Below are positions 46,488-57,211 of a stretch of 64,000 bases of DNA, piece after piece; within the stretch, counting starts at the first letter, position 1; each line of letters starts with the position of its first letter. The translations under genes and the position numbers were made by a program. The notes beneath the pieces were generated by a model. The model worked only from the letters and a program-made list of their open reading frames with translations. It did no database searches and was not told the DNA's origin. The stretch is from the NCBI RefSeq assembly GCF_910592395.1, contig NC_088325.1, forward strand, positions 8,808,109 through 8,872,108, given 5' to 3'. The DNA is from Lineus longissimus (taxonomy: Eukaryota > Nemertea > Pilidiophora > Heteronemertea > Lineidae).

Positions 46488-48224
46488 ATGAGGGATTCAG
46501 GTTGTACCAGCGTGGTTGTGAGTTCTAAATTAGTCCAACCAGAGCAATTGACAGGAGAGTTCAAAGATTGTATGCTAATAGATGGCACTGTACGACGTTT
46601 ACCAGTAGCGGTAGTCAACATCGATTGTGATTATGTTCAAGGAAAAGTCGAAGCTTTAATGGTGAATACGCCAGTCTTTGATTTGATTATCGGAAATACG
46701 CCAAAACTAGTGAACATTGGTGAACATAGTGAGGGTAACTCAAAAGATGGCGCTAGTGTTGGGTGTAACAATGAGACTGAGCAAACCAAAAGTGTAGATC
46801 TTGATGTAGATATAAAGAATACCGAACCTTTGGTTGAGAGTAGTTTGAGTGATGATCTTCAAACCGGTGCGGCTGTAGTGACACGTCATCAGGCCAAGGC
46901 AAACAAGCAGCCAGTAAAACCATTGTTGGTATCATGCGGTGAAACTGTTGAAAAGAGTGATGTAGTTGAAAACCAAAAGGACGATCCTTCACTTGAGAAG
47001 TATTGGAAGTTAGTTGGTATTGAAAAGGCACGTGAAACCAAAAGTGGTGTAGTCAGGTTTGAGGAAAGAAAAGGTGTTTTATACAGGGTGTTGACGCCTA
47101 AAGGTGGTAAAAAACCGGTAAAACAATTGGTGGTGCATGAGCAGCAAAGATTAAAAGTTATTACTGTGTCTCATGAAGGTTTGATGAGTGGTCATTGTGG
47201 AATTAGGCGAACAACAGAAAGAGTTTTGTCTAACTTTTATTGGCCCGGTGTAAACACAGATGTGATCAGACATGTTAGGTCTTATGATATATGCCAGAAC
47301 ACAGCACCCAAGGGTAAACAAGGCAAGGCTCCATTGATCAGTATGCCTGTTATACAAGAGCCCTTCAAGCGTGTATCAGTTGATTTGGTTGGTCCAATTG
47401 TACCATGTTCAGAGAGAGGTCATAGATATATCCTAACGGTCACTGATTACGCAACTAGGTACCCAGAAGCTGTAGCGCTTAAAAACATAGATACCATCAC
47501 GGTAGCTGAGGCATTGTTAGAGATTTACACAAGACTAGGTTTTCCACAGGAGTGGCAGTCGGACAGGGGGACCCAGTTTTTATCTGAGGTCATGCAAGAG
47601 GTTGAAAGATTGTTGTCATTTAAGCATGTAGCAACAACACCGTATCATCCACAATGTAACGGGCTAGTAGAACATTTCAATGGTGTTTTGAAAACGATTC
47701 TGAAAAAACTGTGTAGTGAGTGCCCCAAGCAATGGGACAGGTACTTGTCAGCGGTACTGTTTGCCTATCGTTCAACAGAGCAAGAGAGTACTGGGTATAG
47801 CCCATTTGAGTTGATGTTTGGTAGAAAGGTCCGAGGTCCGATGGAGTTGTTGAAGAAATATTGGACCCAAGATGATTCTGAGAGTGAAAGCAAACCGGTG
47901 TACAAGTATGTAGTTGACTTGAAGCAAAGATTACAAGAAACATGTAAATTGGCCCAAGAGGCGTTGTGTAAAGCCCAACAGAGGCAAAAGATGTATTACG
48001 ATCGCAAAGCTAGACCAAAGTCCCTCAAGTTTGGGTCAAAAGTTTTGTTGTTGCTTCCAGTGAAGAAAAATAAGCTCTTATTGCAATGGCGTGGTCCCTA
48101 CACGGTTGTAGAGAAATTTAGTCCTGTAAATTACACCATCCAAGTTGGAAGGAAGGTGAAGAACTTTCATGTCAACATGTTAAAACCGTACATTGAACGG
48201 CCTGAAAAGACTTGTGAGATTTGA
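46488..48224 (+). CDS. Retrotransposon Pol fragment: protease remnant and integrase
   Basis: The 578-residue frame opens with RDSGCTSVVV, the aspartic protease active-site loop (D-S-G), so the true N-terminus lies upstream in another frame. A linker with AVVTRHQAKA follows. The integrase has a zinc-binding HHCC region (SHEGLMSGHCG ... RSYDICQ) in which the first Cys appears replaced by Tyr. The catalytic core has Asp299 (VDLVGP), Asp359 (SDRGTQF) and Glu395 (GLVEHFNG), a DD35E spacing. The C-terminus has the GPY module (WRGPYTVVEKF). After integrase the frame stops at 48224, 95 bases before the 3' LTR. No RT motif (such as YxDD) or RNase H is present anywhere in the element. Confidence 0.85.
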   Translation: MRDSGCTSVVVSSKLVQPEQLTGEFKDCMLIDGTVRRLPVAVVNIDCDYVQGKVEALMVNTPVFDLIIGNTPKLVNIGEHSEGNSKDGASVGCNNETEQTKSVDLDVDIKNTEPLVESSLSDDLQTGAAVVTRHQAKANKQPVKPLLVSCGETVEKSDVVENQKDDPSLEKYWKLVGIEKARETKSGVVRFEERKGVLYRVLTPKGGKKPVKQLVVHEQQRLKVITVSHEGLMSGHCGIRRTTERVLSNFYWPGVNTDVIRHVRSYDICQNTAPKGKQGKAPLISMPVIQEPFKRVSVDLVGPIVPCSERGHRYILTVTDYATRYPEAVALKNIDTITVAEALLEIYTRLGFPQEWQSDRGTQFLSEVMQEVERLLSFKHVATTPYHPQCNGLVEHFNGVLKTILKKLCSECPKQWDRYLSAVLFAYRSTEQESTGYSPFELMFGRKVRGPMELLKKYWTQDDSESESKPVYKYVVDLKQRLQETCKLAQEALCKAQQRQKMYYDRKARPKSLKFGSKVLLLLPVKKNKLLLQWRGPYTVVEKFSPVNYTIQVGRKVKNFHVNMLKPYIERPEKTCEI

Positions 48225-48319
48225 TGATGTCTTAGTAGATCGTAAAAGACATGAACTTTGTATTGTGAGATTTACTGATATTTTGTGCAAAGATAGAATT
48301 ATACTTTTGAGGGGAGCAA

Positions 48320-48883
48320 TGTGACAAAATAGTAGAAAGTAGAACCCCTATTCTGCATAGGTGGTTAATACCTCAGTCAATATGATCAATATGATTAGGT
48401 AATGCTGTTTACCATGTTTAGAGGCTTGCTAGGCCTAGGCCCTATAGTGCTTTAGTTATGTTGACAGAGGCCGAGCGTACAGACCTTTGGCTGTGTTAGA
48501 CCAGACAGGGATCTGGCTGTATTTCTGATAAAAAAGACCTGGGACCACGTGAGTAACGTCGGAATTTCCCATTTTCGGTCGGTTATTTCGCATTTAGTAG
48601 ATAGGTGTCTTGTAACAGTTTGATTAAGACTTGGTTTGTTCTCTTATACAGCTTGTTCACCACCACAAAACCAACGTCCGCGTGGAATACTCCGAAACTC
48701 ACGGACACGATATATGTACTGGAATCGAGGCATTATAGGAACTTATTCGTGGAAGAACCGTTAAAGCTCGTGCACTGTGTTTGTTAACCCTAACTGTTGT
48801 ATACTTGTTTCAATATATGTTTAAAATGAAGACAAAGTTTTCCCTTGATCAATGAACGCCGTATCTTGCGCCCAAGTTTGCCA
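48320..48883 (+). repeat. 3' LTR
   Basis: This near-identical copy of the 5' LTR differs by about six substitutions and one single-base deletion. The low divergence points to a recent insertion. Confidence 0.9.
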
Positions 48884-48902
48884 ATGGACGTTTTGGGCTT
48901 CT
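48884..48902 (-). CDS. Receptor exon: second FN3 domain, first 19 bases (interrupted)
   Basis: A TTTTTTTGCAG acceptor at 48903 onward precedes 19 coding bases that read (E)KPKTS in the phase left by the previous FN3 exon. The LTR follows directly. Joining this piece to 44465 restores one continuous FN3 exon. Without splicing, the frame runs about 30 codons into the antisense LTR and stops at a TAG at 48790-48792. Confidence 0.75.
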
Positions 48903-51203
48903 CTGCAAAAAAACCCCAAAAGTACAGAACACGCCTCATTTAGAATCCACATTCATTGTTGAGCTCTGTTATCAATGGGTATGGAGACTGAAATAAAAAC
49001 GCCGTATTACACCATATACCGTGCTTTGCCGCACCTGATACTCTTCGGTGTATGGTGGGTAATAAGTAAGTGAGTGGGTGATGTTGATGTTGATAAAGAA
49101 TGCAATTTTTGCGGATGCATGTTGAAAGCTCTGCCGAAGAAGTTTACATTAAGTGGCCGGAAAAAATCACTCATCGTGCAATCTAGTGAGTCGGATCACA
49201 CACTCGATGAGCAGTATCATGCAATCAATCAAGCAGGAACGTACATTTGTACTTGTATTTTCTGTGAGACTGAATCCACTGAGAAAACTGCAGATATTAG
49301 CAGCCGAAAACACATAAGCTAACCACCAAAATATATGTAATTTAATGAACAATAAATTTTAGAAGAGAAATCCGGGGTCAAAACAGCGCAAAGCGGGATA
49401 TTCGTCCGTTGAATCAGGAATACCCAAAACGCACTTGTCATTTTGACGTGACAACTCAACCTGTGCCACGTTCTGTGTCACTACTATACGCGCCGAAGGC
49501 GCATTACGAAATCATTGCGCCCAACAATTTTTTGTTGATAGGAGGCTTATATATTTTGCTCCATCTAAATCTGTTCTGTCCAATAAACTAACTCAATTGG
49601 TAGACAAAACACGGCCAATTCAAAGGAACACACCATGGCCATTTATATACGATCTACATTAGGGTGGACACTTTTGGCCGATTTTAAAACTGTGGAGAGA
49701 GACCATAACAGGAAAGTGACTGAAAGAGAACATCGAATTGAAAGAGAAAGTATCAGAAAAGGGAGAAATATTCATTGTTACTCGCGCGCTTTGTTTAATT
49801 ATTTCACCTCCAAGACTAACATGAAACCAACAGCATTCACATATACATTTACCACCTATCTTATGGGAGGGAAATCATGGAGCAGTCTCCAGTTAGCCCA
49901 TTTACGTGGTTAGTCAGTGTGCCCGTCATCATGAACTTTTGCGCTTTAACCCCTGTGACTTTGAAATTAGGGTAAACAAGAACTTTTATAACGCCTACTA
50001 ATATGCCAAATAATGATATCTGATGACGTCGTGGCGATTTTGTAAACGCCATGCTCGCGCACTCTCGTATATCTTCAACATGGTTTTCATGAAAAAAAGC
50101 TGCGACAAACAGTCCTCGATCCTGATGATGTTTCTCTCGATAACATCCGGTGATGTACGGCTGCAAGCTAAGTGTGACAAAATTGTATCCAAGTTTTATT
50201 CAAAAAATACTTCGCAAGTAACTAGACAGGCGAGAAAAATTCCTCGTATCAAAGTGAAACCAGCAACGGTAGTGCAACGGTATTGAAACGTTGACGTTGT
50301 TACGTCACACCATCCTCTCCGTTAAGATGAGAGGATGCGCGCGCAGCCAAAGTTAACGATGTCAGAATGACGTCATTTTGTAGGCTCCGCATCACTAATT
50401 GACCAATCAGCGTAGATCGCATAGGAAAGTATTTCTTTAAGAAATCAATGCGTGGTCTCACTGGCCAGTAGGGTATGTGCAATCAGAATGTAGTTTCTCT
50501 GATATCATGAAATAAAATTGTTTCTAGCGAATATTCTGATGAACTTTGAGCCTCATATGTTCACCGGCGTCGATTTGGGGATCCATTTAACCTGCAGAGC
50601 CGTGAAACGTGGTGGACGCGTGAAATTAAGAGAAAAACGACACCAAAAACTTCAGACCCCTCAAACCCTGAAATTATCATAGTCGTGACTTGTCAAAAAT
50701 TCTATGGATTCATGCCCTGGGTGAGGTCTTTCTGCCTTGTAAATATTAGATTCGAGTGAGATATTGGGAAAAAGTTAGGGCAGTTGATGTCTAAAGGAAA
50801 ATGGCTTAAAATATATTAGTGGTGTGTAGCCTGTAAACAAAGATGTCCCACTGTGCACCCAGCGCATATAAAAAAAACATCTTGAAGAAGGGTCCTGTTA
50901 AACGCTTGCGTCACTAGTGAATGGATCGATCATTCCCTTTTTAACTTAGACTAACGTAACCTTGAAAATTAGGTGAAACCCAAAACTTATGTCGTGATGT
51001 ATTCTCAGTACACACACCTAGCCTATAAATATCATGGTACATCTCAGCTGTGCAGCCTGTTCCATGGCCGGTGCATATATTGAAGTTTTAAATCCCCCTT
51101 CTCCTTCAAACGTGCATGTCCCTATTTTTTAGTGACGGATGGAGATGGTTATATAAAGATTCAGGACTTTCTGTGAAATGATATAAGAAATGGACCTACA
51201 TAC
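48903..51203. other. Receptor intron, one unassigned plus-strand frame
   Basis: The frame 49074-49322 (82 codons) has two CxxC pairs (CNFCG and CIFC), which could be a zinc-finger remnant of a transposon. I do not recognise the family. Nothing else is supported here. Confidence 0.4.
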
Positions 51204-51521
51204 CTGGCGTGCTTCCAGGCGCTATATTGCTGAAATTACTTATGTGAGAGCCTGGGTTGGAATTATTGCTGCGCACCCGAAACAAATACTCGACATTCGA
51301 CTCAAGATCCATCACTTTATGACACACGACTTGTTTTGAACCTGGATCAATTATTCCTCCCTTAGGAACATCCGACACAACATCCCACTTCTCTGCAGGT
51401 TTCTTGAATTGGACGTAAAATCTCTGCTCCGATCCGCCATCGAATTCGGATATCCACTCGAGGGTCGCTGCTACAGCAGTTGAGTTGACTACTTTGAGAT
51501 TACTGGGTGCAGATGGTGGAC
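51204..51521 (-). CDS. Receptor exon: first FN3 domain
   Basis: The 318-bp exon lies between a TTCATTGTAG acceptor and a GTATGT donor. It enters and leaves in phase 1. It starts GPPSAPSNLKVVNST, has the B-strand tryptophan in ATLEWISEF, then RFYVQFKKP, and ends with EYLFRVRSNNSNPGSH, the F-strand Tyr and the N-x-x-G-x-S run of an FN3 domain. It is about 105 residues, normal for one domain. It follows four Ig exons and precedes the second FN3 exon, so it lies in the membrane-proximal part of the ectodomain. Confidence 0.9.
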
Positions 51522-53411
51522 CTACAATGAAGCAACAGTTGTAAAGTTGTGAGATGTATGTGCAGACTAGGATGATCAGCTCCTGAATTGGAATCCTGAT
51601 GAAATACAGGTATTTGAAAATGTTGATGTGCCTGTTTTGACAGCTGGATCCATCAGTGCCGCAAATGTTTTCGAGGTGGTATTTTTGCCGCTTATGAAGT
51701 TATTCCGTTAATGTCGTGTATGATAGAGTGTCATCAAAGTATGTAAAAACAGTTTGATAGTTGATGTTAACTGAGATCTGCTCGTTTCATTATTTAGCAT
51801 AAGCCTCTTCGGGGATTCTATCCCGCAATGCCCACTGGGATTGAAAGGGGGCACTGCCAGTGTTCATCCACACAGTGTGTGGTGGTACTGCTAATGATTT
51901 ACGAGGTTCGGAACTCGAAAAACGGCACTTTTTCAACGCCTCATAAATGGTTAATCTCAAATTGTTTTCATCAAAACTCTGATATCGAATCCATCAATAT
52001 TTTCTTATCCATGTACTTCAAATATATTTTTTTGAAAAACCCTGCATTTTAGTGAATGAAATCGCATCGGACTGACCAGATAATTTCCGCAAAAATTGCG
52101 CGAACCGAACTGTCCCACGCAACAGATGCATTGATTGGCTATAAATCGGCCGATTTAAAAATGGCGACCGTTTTGACCAATCAGATGGCGCGTACTATCA
52201 TCAATATTTCGACGATCTTGGCCGAGTTTTGACGAATTAACTTACATTGTTGATTTTACCTCCCTCCCCCAGTTTTTTTTTTAGTATGTAATCAGTTAGG
52301 GGTTATTGCTTGGCGCAGTACACAACAAGTTGCACGAAGATACTCGGCGATTTGATCGAGTGCGGGTGATTTGATGGGTGTTTTTGCATCAGTAACAAAA
52401 TGCTTTAAAAGCCGCATAAAACGGCCGAGGAACTTATCAAATTGTTATTTCGTGCAGAAGTTTTCTCCCGATTTTTATCACTAACACTGCAAAACACGTT
52501 GAAGCGAAGCCCTTGTTTGCCCCTTTTCATTCCCACAATGCATTACGCTACCATATATGGGCATAAATGGTGCATGCGCAGAACTATCAAAATTGTATCT
52601 CCAAAGAGGCTTATATTGAGAGGACATTCTCACCAACAGTTGGAGCCATAGGAGACATAAAGTAAATAAAGTAACAGGACATCGAATAATAATCAATCAT
52701 CATCCCCGAGAGTTACTTGCAAGAAATGCCGTGGACAAGCCAGAAAATGAGTAAAATAATAAGGGATGCACCCGAAATAACTCCCTCCCCCATTTTGCCT
52801 TTTCTGACTCTTTGGTTGGTTTTCGGTTTGAAGTTGAAAGTGAATTAAAAAAATCTCAGTTGATTTACCCACATATCATTATGTTTTGTTCACCATGTAC
52901 CACCTCAAGACAGGTATATGTTTATGTGTGGGCTGTGACAGGTAAACTTCCCATGTCGAAATCAAATGAATGGTACGCAACAAGGTAGATGAGCCAAGTC
53001 AACGGGACACCTAACACTTGGTCACAGACTGAACGAGATAGCAGTTCGTTGTCAAATGTATAAAGGTGCAAAGTGCGACCACGATTTTCGTGTTAATAAC
53101 AAAGACATAGAGTTAAATTACTAGCAATTACGAGAACAGTGAGATGGTCATCTATCATTCTTGAAAAACAAACAAACTTTGGCAAACTTCGGAAGCCGCA
53201 GTGCAGTTGGCTGGCACTTGGCCGCATTTATGGAACCCTCTCCAAAATAACATACAGTACGGGATTTAAAAAATTCAAGTCATTCACCCGAGCAATTATT
53301 ATATGCCGGTTTTTATATCAAAAACCATTAAAATTTTCAAATGCATCAACTTGACATTGCCTAAACACACTAAATCAACGGTCTCAAAGAAAATAGCGTC
53401 ATATTCAAAAA

Positions 53412-53665
53412 GGAGACGCGGTGGCCCAGTGGTAGAGAGTCGGACTCATTATCCGGAGGTCGTGGGTTCGATTCCCGGCTTAATCGTCACTTTGTTTCTC
53501 CTACTGGTCGAGTTCAGGAATGAGCGCTTTGTAGCTGCTCCTTGAAACCCCAGATCGACTTCTGTGGAGACCGGGATGATGATAGTCCCAAAGCGCTTGA
53601 GAATACCCAGCTATTGAGTAATTCGAGCGCTATATAAGCGCCGACTATTATTATTATATATATAT
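53412..53665 (+). mobile_element. tRNA-derived SINE
   Basis: The head has RNA polymerase III boxes: A box TGGCCCAGTGG at 53422-53432 and B box GGTTCGATTCC at 53465-53475. Between them is an anticodon-like arm with CAT in the loop. The acceptor stem does not close, so it is not a working tRNA. The tail ends GAGCGCTATATAAGCGCCGAC followed by an ATT/AT repeat. That resembles the LINE 3' end at 29.9 kb, which suggests the LINE supplied the mobilising machinery. It lies in a receptor intron, antisense to the gene. Confidence 0.8.
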
Positions 53666-53809
53666 AAGGGATTTTCCTCACGTTAACTTAAGGCAACTAA
53701 GCTGACATTTCGCAGCTTGTCTCTGTTGAAATAATGACTCGGTTATCCATTGGAGAGTAAGCAGCTTCGTGGGTGGGGTGAATCCACTCACACCAGTAAT
53801 ATAACTCAC

Positions 53810-54112
53810 CAACTTTGAGAAGCTCGAACTTGAAGACCTTTGCTTGAAATCCGCTCGTTTTCACAGCACAGGTATAGAAGGTAAAATCAGTGGTTTTGAC
53901 ATTTTTAATTGTCAGGCTGCTCGACGTCGGCAATGAAATTATTTCATATTCTTGAGATGAGTTCGGCAGGATCTCGCCACCCTTGGACCAGACGTAACCA
54001 GTTGTTGGCGGAATCGGGTTTGCTGTGATGAATAGTTTAAACGATGCCTCCTTGTCAACCTCGCCTGCCACGTCGTACTTCATTTTGTACTCTGGGTGTA
54101 TCCGGGGAGAGT
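53810..54112 (-). CDS. Receptor exon: Ig domain (fourth in window)
   Basis: The 303-bp exon has a TTTCAACCGCAG acceptor and a GTGAGT donor, both phase 1. After YSPRIHPEYKM comes SFKLFITANPIPP, where the usual B-strand Cys is not evident (Phe/Leu at that place), then the Trp in YVWSKGG and DFTFYTCAVKTSG, the Y-x-C of strand F. Possible loss of the first disulfide Cys makes it an atypical Ig domain. It links to GPPSAPSNL of the FN3 exon through a shared Gly codon. It is the last Ig domain before the FN3 pair. Confidence 0.85.
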
Positions 54113-54844
54113 CTGCGGTTGAAAGGGGATGTTAATTTGTTAATGCAATATACAATGCATAAAGGTCTATTTTGTAATGTGATGAAAAAGTTCCCTTGTT
54201 TTCGGTCCCTGATCGGGGTCTGTGACATGCTTTTTATCATTCGACGTATAACCCCTTCATGGACGAAATACAATATTTAACTAAGGAATGATTGAGTTGT
54301 CCGTGTTTTGAACAGCGTATTTAACTAAATGTCTGAATGAGACCTGCCTTTGAACATATAGCTCCGGTGCTTGATTTATGCAAGTCTACTGCCATTTTTA
54401 TTTTTTCTGGATTCCGCAAATGCTTTGACCATTTCAAGCCATTTTGGATAGCTTGCTATACAATAGTGTACCGTCATGGAGTCGGAGCCAGAAAAAATGA
54501 AAGAGGTTTCTAACTTAGGGCTAATTTGATGACTATAATCAATCTTTAAAAATCATTAGGGCCATAATAAAGCAGGACCATGCTCACTAGGCCTACACAA
54601 AAAAGATATGAAGATCAGGTGCTCATATAGGGCGTGTCTCCCTCGAACTTTGAATTGAAGAGAATCAACGAACCCTTCGCTGTTCACGACAAGTTTTCAC
54701 GACAACAAATCTCGCAGATGACTAAAATTCCAGAGTGATCAACATTCGGGCAATTCATATGTGTTCAACTAAACGAAATTATATATTTTGATTGACTATG
54801 TACATGCAATGTACACCCAATGTACACACATTTGATTCGTAAAC

Positions 54845-54975
54845 AGAACACTACTCTGAGACTGTGCTTTTCACCCGGGCATATGGGTCAATGATGTAAA
54901 GCGCATGTGAGCAGATCATTACGACCTGGAACGTGCGCTATATAAATCCATATTTACATTACATTACATTACATC
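54845..54975 (+). repeat. SINE/LINE 3'-end fragment with (ACATT)n tail
   Basis: It contains GTAAAGCGCATGTGAGCAG and GTGCGCTATATAAATCC, then TTACATTACATTACATTACA. The layout is that of a LINE/SINE 3' end with a microsatellite tail. No head with polymerase III boxes is visible. Confidence 0.55.
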
Positions 54976-55339
54976 TCTCGGGTCCCAGCCAAACTTGGAC
55001 GTTCTAGTTTAAACCAGCAATATAATCGTAACTGGGTTGCTCGAATTACACTATCGGTGCAATTTTCCAAGTGAACCCCAGCCCCGAATTTAATTAATTT
55101 ACCAACTTGACGCAAGGACCCAACGCGCCGCGTAGCGCCAAATTACGAAGCTGGCGAAAAATTTATAACGGATCACCGTGGCCTTATTATGGACTTATTG
55201 CGCGATTGTGGGGTTGTAACTATTTTGCTGTATATTGTCACGAGGAAAGAAAAGCACGCGACCTATCGCCGACCTATTGATGTAAAGTGATAATTAGAAG
55301 GTATATGGTTCAGGAAATGTTAATAAAAAATCATTCCAT

Positions 55340-55995
55340 ATCGTCTTTTAAGAGCATCTTTAATTGTAAAAAAATATATGCCTTCGTCACATAGTCTCTG
55401 CAAAGGTCATTTTTATCACAGTAGTCTCGCGCAGCCAGAAGTTCTTCACTTGTTAGTCTGGCGCATGCCAGACAGCAATGGTCATTTTTATCACAGTAGT
55501 CTCGCGCAGCCAGAAGTTATTGACTGATTAGTCTAGCATCTTCTTTGGACGAGGCGTTTTCCAGCAAGACGTAAGTGGGCAGAAGCAACACTGCGCAAGA
55601 TTACCTCGAGCAGGGGCTAATAATAGATTATGCTAATGAGCATACCTTCCTCATTGAGTTTTCCCAGATTGGTCCATATCGCGCGAAGCTCGGGATGGCA
55701 TGGTTCTTCTATTGCATGTATATAGCATTTTTAATTGTAAAAGGTATATGCCTACGTCACAGAGTCTCTGTCATTTTTATCACAGTAGTCTCGCGCAACC
55801 AGACATTATTCATTTATTAGTCTGGCGCAAGCCAGGTGTTCTTTGCACTAGACGTTTTCCACCACAATGTATCTGGCCCGAAGAAACACTGCACAAGATT
55901 AACTCGAGCTGGAGCTAAAAATAGATTATGCTAATGAGCATACTTCCTCATTGAGTTTTCCCAGAATGGTGCATATCGCGTGAAGCTACTTAGCC
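55340..55995. repeat. Degenerate tandem duplication (units about 300-380 bp)
   Basis: The block with TATCACAGTAGTCTCGCGCA, TTAGTCTGGCGCA, TTAGATTATGCTAATGAGCATAC-type sequence and CATTGAGTTTTCCCAGA appears at about 55350-55700 and again at about 55740-55990. An extra short copy of the TCACAGTAGTCTCGCGCAGCC part is present at about 55418 and 55490. It is non-coding intron sequence; the frames 55575-55820 and 55700-55918 are incidental. Confidence 0.7.
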
Positions 55996-56151
55996 TAATA
56001 CTATTAGGCACGCGTGGTTGCGCTGAGGTGGCCGCTGTAATCAAGAGAGTGAGTGGTTGAGTCTCTCTAGAAGCGACTTGGTCATTACAAAGGACAGACC
56101 TGACCAAAGTTTCGCAATGCTACAATGAAAGACCTAATACTGAAACCACAC

Positions 56152-56219
56152 GTCTGTTGACCGTGCTTTAAGAGAGTCTGGCATCATGCCTAGTCTCTCT
56201 TGAAGCACAGTCAACAGAC
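56152..56219. ncRNA. Candidate miRNA-like hairpin (or short palindrome)
   Basis: GTCTGTTGACCGTGCTTTAA and the inverse TTGAAGCACAGTCAACAGAC pair along about 25 bp with two mismatches. The loop contains a smaller stem GGCAT/ATGCC. The 68-base size fits a microRNA precursor, but a small MITE or chance palindrome is equally possible. There is no expression evidence. Confidence 0.25.
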
Positions 56220-56427
56220 ATCACTATACCCCATCACACTCAGAAACCACAAACGCCCACCCCTTCCTGCTACCTTAATACCTCTGGATTGTATTTATAG
56301 TGGACTCAAATACATGGGAAGGAAGAAATCGGTTTGGATATACGGATATAGAAGTAATCAGTTCAAGATTCAGGAAAATATCACAATGTTACGAAAGCCT
56401 AGACGATTCGAAATCAACAATGCCAAA

Positions 56428-56551
56428 CCTGACTTCAAAATTCAAAACTTGACTTCAAATTTCAAAACTGGAATTCGAAATTCAAAACTGGAATTCGTAA
56501 TTCAAAACTGGACTTCGAAATTCAAAACACGACTTCAAAATTCAAAACTTT
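56428..56551. repeat. 20-bp tandem repeat, about six copies
   Basis: The unit resembles GGACTTCGAAATTCAAAACT, with variants TTGACTTCAAATTTCAAAAC and GGAATTCGTAATTCAAAACT. The frame 56200-56553 reads through it as a repetitive Phe/Lys peptide and is not a gene. Confidence 0.8.
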
Positions 56552-56917
56552 AAAATTTACCAATGACAAGCTGTCTTACAAAACTAGAACTTATTAGCTT
56601 GCTAATCATGTCACTTCCGCTTTACACACTGTTCAACGCCGCCTTGGTAACTCATCATTTTGTGAAGACTCCTGGTGCGGTGCCCCCTAAATACATTTCA
56701 GTGCACCAGGCTTAGGGCCATGGGCCTACGGCATGCAATGATTCAACCTGATTCATATTAAAGGAGCAGCAAGCTAGGCGAAATATAGTTGCACTAAATC
56801 GCCAGTATTGGTCTCTCCTCTTTCACAGTATATCGAAACAGTTCACGTCGAAACTCGAAATAAGCCTTCTTGACTATCGCTCAATATATCATGCAAAAAA
56901 CAATTAACGTAACTTAC

Positions 56918-57211
56918 AGTGTACATTGAGGACTGTCGACGCCTGTCCCAATTCACCATTGTTCCAAACCTTACAGGTGAACGTCCCACTCTTATCATAT
57001 GGAATACGCACGAACTCCAAAAACTTCCCATTCTGTGTGCTGGTCGAGGTGTCCTTGATGACTTGTTCCGAGGTGGCGCCACTCTTCTTCCAGAGCCACT
57101 GGTACCGCGTAATGAGCTCTGGGTTGCCCCCACTGGCGGTGCACTCAAACCATACAGAGTCATGCTCATTCACAGTCGTCTTGCTGAGTTTGACCTGGAC
57201 GTTGTGTGGAA
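56918..57211 (-). CDS. Receptor exon: Ig domain (third in window)
   Basis: The 294-bp exon has a TCTGTTCGCAG acceptor and a GTAAGT donor, in phase 1 on both sides. It reads PHNVQVKLSKTTVNEHDSV, then WFECTASGG (B-strand Cys), YQWLWKKSG (core Trp) and SGTFTCKVWNNGEL (F-strand F-x-C). It is a canonical Ig domain of about 97 residues. It joins the next Ig exon through a Tyr codon (T plus AC). Confidence 0.9.

Larger units (their letters stand above)
44467..48883 (+). mobile_element. Gmr1-like Ty3/gypsy LTR retrotransposon lacking RT/RNase H
   Basis: The element is flanked by 565- and 564-bp LTRs that differ at about seven positions. It carries a Gag frame with SCAN-like capsid and two zinc knuckles, a protease remnant, then an integrase, and then almost at once the 3' LTR. 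Protease followed by integrase is the Ty1/copia-like order that Gmr1-type Ty3/gypsy elements have; in them RT and RNase H follow integrase. Here that part is missing. The target duplication is ambiguous: CCAA(T) occurs at both borders, but the exact LTR edge can be drawn several ways. It is antisense to, and inside, an FN3 exon of the receptor gene. Confidence 0.85.

Noticed and set aside
46753-47943. Minus-strand frames in the retrotransposon body
   Set aside because: They are shadows of the Pol frame, which has a complete integrase DD35E core on the plus strand.
53412-53490. A tRNA gene
   Set aside because: A and B boxes and an anticodon-like arm are present, but the acceptor stem does not pair and a SINE tail follows, so it is a SINE head.
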